NCBI RefSeq assembly: GCF_020169515.1
Contig: NZ_JAHMHW010000001.1
Coordinates: forward strand, 372,001-436,000
Source of the DNA: Paenibacillus vietnamensis
GTDB taxonomy: Bacteria > Bacillota > Bacilli > Paenibacillales > Paenibacillaceae
Direction: 5' to 3'
Length of the DNA stretch: 64,000 bases
Both the position numbers and the translations under genes were made by a program. Position 1 is the stretch's first letter. Each line of letters begins with the position of its first letter. The notes below the pieces were generated by a model. It worked only from the letters and a program-made list of their open reading frames with translations. It made no database searches and was not told the origin of the DNA. This document shows, one piece after another, positions 59,642-64,000 of this stretch.

Positions 59642-61675
59642 ATGAACGAAAAACGAAACAAAAGCCTGTTCTCCGGTCCGATTGTCGCTCAAGCCCTGAA
59701 GGCGAGCGTTATCAAGCTGAACCCGGCGGTGATGATCAAAAATCCAGTCATGTTCGTCGTTGAGGTCGGCGCGGCCATCGTACTGCTGATGACGGTATTT
59801 CCCGGATTTTTCGACGCGGAGGACCGCATCGGCTTTAATCTTACGGTATTTCTAATTCTTCTATTCACGGTGCTGTTCGCCAATTTCGCCGAAGCGCTGG
59901 CGGAAGGCAGAGGCAAGGCGCAGGCAGATACGTTAAAGCGAACCAAAAAAGAAATTACGGCCAATAAGGTGGTTGGCAGCGGAATCAAAACCGTACTTTC
60001 TACCGAATTGCGTAAAGGCGATATTGTTGTCGTCTCGCAAGGCGAGATGATTCCAGGCGACGGAGAGGTGATAGAAGGTCTGGCCTCTGTAGACGAATCG
60101 GCCATTACCGGCGAGTCGGCGCCGGTAATCAAGGAAGCGGGCGGCGATTTCAATTCCGTGACGGGCGGCACGCGCGTCATCAGCGATAGCATTAAAGTGC
60201 GAATTACAAGCGACCCCGGCGAAACGTTTATCGATCGGATGATCGCGCTGGTTGAGGGAGCAAAGCGGCAAAAGACGCCGAACGAAATCGCATTGAACAC
60301 ACTGCTGATTAGTCTGACCATTATTTTCCTGATTGTCGTCGTAACGCTGCGGCCGATTGCCGCATATGCCGGCATTGACTTGGAAATCCCTGTACTCATC
60401 GCCCTGCTGGTATGTTTGATCCCGACAACGATCGGGGGACTGCTGTCGGCCATCGGCATCGCAGGTATGGATCGGGTTACGCAGTTCAATGTGCTTGCGA
60501 TGTCCGGCAAGGCGGTCGAGGCGTCGGGCGATATTAATACGATGATTTTGGACAAAACCGGAACCATTACCTTCGGGAACCGGATGGCCAGCGACATTGT
60601 GCCGGTCGGAGAGGCAAGTCCGGACGAGACGGCTGCCTGGGCAGCGATCTCATCCGTTCAAGATGAGACACCGGAAGGCCGCTCGGTGCTCGAGTGGATG
60701 AAGCAAAACGGAAAGACTTATGATAAGGCGCTCGGTGAAGGCGGCAGCTTCGTCGAATTCAAAGCGGAAACACGAATGAGCGGCATCGATTTGAAGGATG
60801 CGCGCCAAGTGCGTAAAGGGGCGGTCGATGCCATCCGGAAATGGCTGTCTGCGCAAGGCGGGGCCATCCCGCAGGATTTGGACCGGCATGCCAGCCGCAT
60901 TGCCTCAGAAGGCGGTACTCCTCTGGCTGTGGCGGTTGATAACCGAATATTCGGCGTCATTTATTTGAAGGATACGGTGAAGCCCGGCATGCGGGAGAGG
61001 TTCGACCAGCTGCGTGAGATGGGGATCAAAACGATCATGTGCACCGGCGACAATCCATTGACGGCAGCGACGATCGCCAGAGAAGCGGGAGTTGACGATT
61101 TCATCGCCGAAAGCAAGCCAGAGGATAAAATTGCCGTCATCCGCCGGGAGCAAGCGGAGGGCAAGCTGGTGGCCATGACCGGAGACGGTACGAATGATGC
61201 CCCGGCGCTGGCGCAAGCCGATGTCGGATTGGCGATGAACAGCGGTACAACGGCGGCAAAGGAAGTAGCCAATATGGTTGATCTCGATTCCGATCCTTCG
61301 AAAATTATCGAAGTGGTTGCGATCGGCAAGCAGCTGCTCATGACACGCGGCGCCTTGACCACCTTCAGTATCGCCAATGACATTGCGAAATATTTTGCGA
61401 TCATTCCGGCGATGTTCATGCTCGCTATCCCCGAGATGGAAGCCTTGAACATTATGAAGCTCGGCTCACCGTTGTCGGCGGTTCTGTCGGCGCTCATCTT
61501 TAACGCTATCATCATCCCGCTGCTGATTCCGCTGGCGATGAAAGGTGTTGCATATCGACCTATGAATGCCTCGCGCCTCCTTAGCCGCAACCTGGTCGTC
61601 TATGGTTTGGGAGGGGTGGTAGCCCCGTTCATCGGCATCAAATTCATTGATTTGCTTGTTCATGTATGGATCTGA
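59642..61675 (+). CDS. kdpB: KdpB, ATPase subunit
   Basis: 677 aa P-type ATPase. Actuator TGES motif ([20 protein letters not shown]), phosphorylation site DKTGTITFG near residue 303, and hinge [20 protein letters not shown] near 514 are all present. The CPx-type metal motif of CadA is absent and replaced by [11 protein letters not shown], as in KdpB. AGAGAGGAAATGCTGCC precedes ATG 59642. Hydrolyses ATP to drive K+ through KdpA. Confidence 0.97.
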   Translation: MNEKRNKSLFSGPIVAQALKASVIKLNPAVMIKNPVMFVVEVGAAIVLLMTVFPGFFDAEDRIGFNLTVFLILLFTVLFANFAEALAEGRGKAQADTLKRTKKEITANKVVGSGIKTVLSTELRKGDIVVVSQGEMIPGDGEVIEGLASVDESAITGESAPVIKEAGGDFNSVTGGTRVISDSIKVRITSDPGETFIDRMIALVEGAKRQKTPNEIALNTLLISLTIIFLIVVVTLRPIAAYAGIDLEIPVLIALLVCLIPTTIGGLLSAIGIAGMDRVTQFNVLAMSGKAVEASGDINTMILDKTGTITFGNRMASDIVPVGEASPDETAAWAAISSVQDETPEGRSVLEWMKQNGKTYDKALGEGGSFVEFKAETRMSGIDLKDARQVRKGAVDAIRKWLSAQGGAIPQDLDRHASRIASEGGTPLAVAVDNRIFGVIYLKDTVKPGMRERFDQLREMGIKTIMCTGDNPLTAATIAREAGVDDFIAESKPEDKIAVIRREQAEGKLVAMTGDGTNDAPALAQADVGLAMNSGTTAAKEVANMVDLDSDPSKIIEVVAIGKQLLMTRGALTTFSIANDIAKYFAIIPAMFMLAIPEMEALNIMKLGSPLSAVLSALIFNAIIIPLLIPLAMKGVAYRPMNASRLLSRNLVVYGLGGVVAPFIGIKFIDLLVHVWI

Positions 61676-61724
61676 AGTTTGCGATTCGCATAGCCCATAT
61701 CCAAGCTGAAAGAAGGAATTAGCT

Positions 61725-62339
61725 ATGAGTATAATGGTTCATGAGGGACAGGAGGGGCGCTCCGGCGGAGCGTTATTCTGGATAGCCTTGCGTGCAGGTG
61801 TGGTATTCATTATTCTTTGCGGCATCGTATATCCGCTCGTCAGTACGGGTCTTGCGCAGCTTTTGTTTCCCCATCAGGCAAACGGAAGTTTGTTAAGGGA
61901 TAAGGATGGCACCTTAATCGGCTCCGAATTAATCGGGCAATCATTCACCGATCCGAGTTATTTTCATGGGCGTGTGTCGAGCATCGGTTACAAGGCGGAA
62001 GCGTCCGGCTCCAACAACTACGCGCCTTCCAATCCCGATATGATTGCGCGCACGCAGGCGTCCATCGTCCAGTGGCAGCAGGAAAATCCGGATGTGCTTA
62101 TCGAAAAGCTGCCGATCGCGCTCATAACCAACTCAGGCTCAGGATTGGATCCTCATATCACACCGCAATCGGCGCTGGTGCAGATATCGCGAATTAGTAA
62201 GCTTACGGGGCTTTCGGAAGCCGAGTTAGCGTCGCTCGTAAATGAGTATACGGAGAATCGCGATTTGGGGGTATTTGGCGAGAAGCGAGTTAACGTACTG
62301 AAGCTGAATCTGGCTTTGAAAGAGAAGCTGGGGATATAA
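61725..62339 (+). CDS. kdpC: KdpC subunit
   Basis: 204 aa with one N-terminal helix (FWIALRAGVVFIILCGIVYP) and an extracytoplasmic or periplasm-like domain with the family's conserved QSFTDPSYFHGRVSS, SGSNNYAPSNPDM and SGSGLDPHITPQSALVQISR. AAGGAATTAGCT precedes ATG 61725. KdpC stabilises the complex and assists nucleotide binding. Complete. Confidence 0.97.
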   Translation: MSIMVHEGQEGRSGGALFWIALRAGVVFIILCGIVYPLVSTGLAQLLFPHQANGSLLRDKDGTLIGSELIGQSFTDPSYFHGRVSSIGYKAEASGSNNYAPSNPDMIARTQASIVQWQQENPDVLIEKLPIALITNSGSGLDPHITPQSALVQISRISKLTGLSEAELASLVNEYTENRDLGVFGEKRVNVLKLNLALKEKLGI

Positions 62340-62418
62340 CGATTTACCTGGCCCTGTCCGTGCAAATGTTGGCGGACGGGGCGATTTGCGTTTCCGTTTT
62401 GGGGAGGTGGTATGGATC

Positions 62419-64000
62419 ATGAACAGTTTTCGGCGAAAGACACCGGAGGAAGTGTTATATTCCATTTCCCGGCTGAAACGCGGCAAGCTTAACATTCTTA
62501 TCGGCGCCGTTAGCGGGTCTGGAAAGACGTATCATATGCTTCGTGAAGGACAGGCGTTAAAGAAGCAGGGGATTGATGTCGTCATCTGCGCAGTGTCCAC
62601 CCGGCAAAGACCGGAGACAATCGAGCAGATTGGGGACTTGGAACGTGTGCCGAGTATACACTGGTTTGAAAACAGTGTGGAGAAGAAGGACTTGAATCTG
62701 GATGGTTTGATTGATCGTAATCCCGAGGTGGTGCTCGTCGACGGCTTGGCGCATCGAAATCGAGAAGGCTCACGCTTTCCGACGAGATGGGACGATATCC
62801 AATTTCTGCTCGGTCAAGGCATTAGCGTGATTACTACCGTCAATGTATATGAGCTTGAAGGTGTCACGGAACTGGCAAAAACGTTCGCAGGCGTAAATAC
62901 GAAGGAGACGGTCCCGTCGAATGCGCTGGAGCTGGCCGATGAGGTCCGGCTGATCGATGTTTCACCTGAAACAATTCTGCAGCGGTATGCCGATGGTCAT
63001 TTAAGGGGTTGCTTGAATCCGGTCGTGTTCAAACGGGGCAATCTGGCGGTTTTGCGCGAATTGGCGCTGAGGCTAGTGGCCGAAGGGGTTAATGAGTCGC
63101 TCGACAAGCATCGGGAGGAAGCCGGGCTCTTGGGTCCTTCGGGGGCGAGCGAACGCATTCTCGTATCGGCACAGTACCACTGGAACGCATCCATCTATAT
63201 CCGCCGCGGGCAACAGATTGCCAAACGACTGGGCGGTGATTTACTCGTCGTTGCGTTCGTTAATCGGAGGATGCCGCTGACGAAGGAAGCCAAAGCGTTC
63301 AAGCGATCGATCATTCAGCTTGTGGATAAAATTGGCGGAGTATTCCAGGAACAGCCTTTTATATCTCGCCGTACTTTGTCAGGCAAGCTGGTCCGATACG
63401 CACTGGGATATAACGTCACACGCATCGTGATGGGGCATTCCAAGCAATCGCGCTGGCAGGAAATATGGCAAGGCTCTATTGTAAACGATATTTTGGGAAA
63501 AACGAAAAACATCGATATTTTTCTTGTCGCTGACCGAGCTGAGCATGAAGGGGAACGCATTTTGCCGGCCAAAATCGTCGCACCCGTTGCAAGCGACTTG
63601 TACCGCAGGCTCACTTCCCCGGAAGTGGAACAAAAAATCGGTAAAATTCGCAGGGGCAAATTCAAGGTGTATATTGGAGCGGCACCCGGTGTGGGAAAGA
63701 CATACACGATGCTGCGGGAAGGCAATCACCTGTTAAAGAAGGGGATCGATGTCGTCGTCGGGCTGCTGGAAACACATGGCCGGCGTGAAACAGCGGATCA
63801 AGTCGGGCAACTGTCGATTATTGAGCGACGAGCAATTGTTTACCGGGGTACCGAGCTGAAGGAGATGGATACGGAGGCAATTATCCGGAGAAATCCGGAG
63901 GTCGTTCTCATCGATGAGCTGGCCCATACGAATATGCCTGGCAGCAGGTTTAAAAAAAGATATGAAGACGTTTTGGAAATTCTCGATGCGGGCATATCCG
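62419..64000 (+). CDS. KdpD-type sensor protein with duplicated N-terminal domain (partial)
   Basis: Open to the window end, at least 527 aa. ATG 62419 follows GGGGAGG. Residues about 15-215 form a KdpD-N domain with Walker A GAVSGSGKT (29-37). A USP-like domain follows at about 240-375 (ERILVSAQYHWNASIYIRRG, IVMGHSKQSRWQEIWQGSIV). A second KdpD-N domain begins at about 410 (KFKVYIGAAPGVGKTYTMLR, Walker A 420-428; VVLIDELAHTNMPGSR) and continues past 64000. Normal KdpD has one such domain followed by membrane helices and kinase. The first copy is more divergent (DGLAHRNREGSR where the second has DELAHTN). It probably supplies the sensor missing from the kinase at 55077-56612. Confidence 0.85.
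   Translation, partial: MNSFRRKTPEEVLYSISRLKRGKLNILIGAVSGSGKTYHMLREGQALKKQGIDVVICAVSTRQRPETIEQIGDLERVPSIHWFENSVEKKDLNLDGLIDRNPEVVLVDGLAHRNREGSRFPTRWDDIQFLLGQGISVITTVNVYELEGVTELAKTFAGVNTKETVPSNALELADEVRLIDVSPETILQRYADGHLRGCLNPVVFKRGNLAVLRELALRLVAEGVNESLDKHREEAGLLGPSGASERILVSAQYHWNASIYIRRGQQIAKRLGGDLLVVAFVNRRMPLTKEAKAFKRSIIQLVDKIGGVFQEQPFISRRTLSGKLVRYALGYNVTRIVMGHSKQSRWQEIWQGSIVNDILGKTKNIDIFLVADRAEHEGERILPAKIVAPVASDLYRRLTSPEVEQKIGKIRRGKFKVYIGAAPGVGKTYTMLREGNHLLKKGIDVVVGLLETHGRRETADQVGQLSIIERRAIVYRGTELKEMDTEAIIRRNPEVVLIDELAHTNMPGSRFKKRYEDVLEILDAGIS

Noticed and set aside
59689..60597. 300-codon minus-strand frame opposite kdpB, and similar ones opposite kdpA
   Set aside because: Shadows created by high-GC codon bias; Ser/Thr/Ala-rich nonsense with no known motif.
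57940..62339. Split or frameshifted kdp genes
   Set aside because: kdpA, kdpB and kdpC all read through at full family length with motifs in order, so no break is present.

Overview
The window looks like a chromosomal segment of a spore-forming, low-to-moderate GC Firmicute of the Paenibacillaceae. The first 10 kb carry Bacillales housekeeping genes (YqhG/YqhH, YqzE, CwlD-type amidase, tRNA-Leu), a class II ribonucleotide reductase and, further in, relics of sporulation genes (SpoVD/PBP-like and GerPF-like). Ribosome binding sites are strong and TTG/GTG starts are common. No CRISPR array, rRNA or replication origin was seen. All calls come from reading the sequence and recalled family knowledge; no search was run.

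Layout. 1-9.7 kb: conserved core with two near-identical tRNA-Leu(CAG) genes, a divergent polysaccharide deacetylase facing a cortex-type amidase, yqzE, the yqhG-yqhH pair, and nrdJ behind two NrdR-like boxes. 9.7-20.9 kb: a decay zone of mostly broken genes (PBP/SpoVD relic, frameshifted VanZ, a scrambled secreted protein, MarR and ClC channel remnants joined by a deletion, GerPF relic, dead IS200/IS605, frameshifted resolvase, dead IS4). 21.6-23.6 kb: an intact operon of three exported proteins including a metalloprotease. 24-31.4 kb: a large Rhs/YD-repeat protein, split by one frameshift, ending in a Hint domain and a small C-terminal toxin-like domain, followed by a likely immunity gene. 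31.4-35.5 kb: resolvase remnant, an intact IS110-family transposase and small accessory genes, between two copies of a 30-bp direct repeat. 35.5-46.5 kb: LysR, MFS, quinone reductase, LysM-GMC oxidoreductase, a second MFS with AraC, and a secreted arabinan-degrading enzyme that appears to fuse two glycosidases. 46.6-51.9 kb: metal and arsenic resistance (CmtR-like ArsR, CadA-type P-ATPase broken by a frameshift, Csp-like Cys protein, and an arsR-aqpS-arsC-arsI operon with no classical arsenite pump). 52-64 kb: a potassium island: KtrAB, a truncated antiporter relic, KdpDE, a c-di-AMP (ydaO) riboswitch, a Rossmann-like unknown, a 36-aa membrane peptide, KdpFABC, and a protein with duplicated KdpD sensor domains running off the window end.

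How the parts work together. The potassium island combines a constitutive-type transporter (Ktr), an inducible ATPase (Kdp) and two layers of control: a KdpDE pair whose kinase lacks the usual N-terminal sensor, and a riboswitch that should shut kdp off when c-di-AMP (high K+) is high. The missing KdpD sensor module is encoded separately downstream of kdpC, where it is duplicated. The metal region pairs each transporter with its own ArsR-type sensor and palindromic operators.

Several otherwise healthy genes (Rhs, cadA, resolvase, vanZ, the antiporter remnant) are broken by one-base indels, several in short homopolymer runs. Some may be assembly errors rather than real mutations, so the intact reading should be kept in mind for Rhs and cadA.
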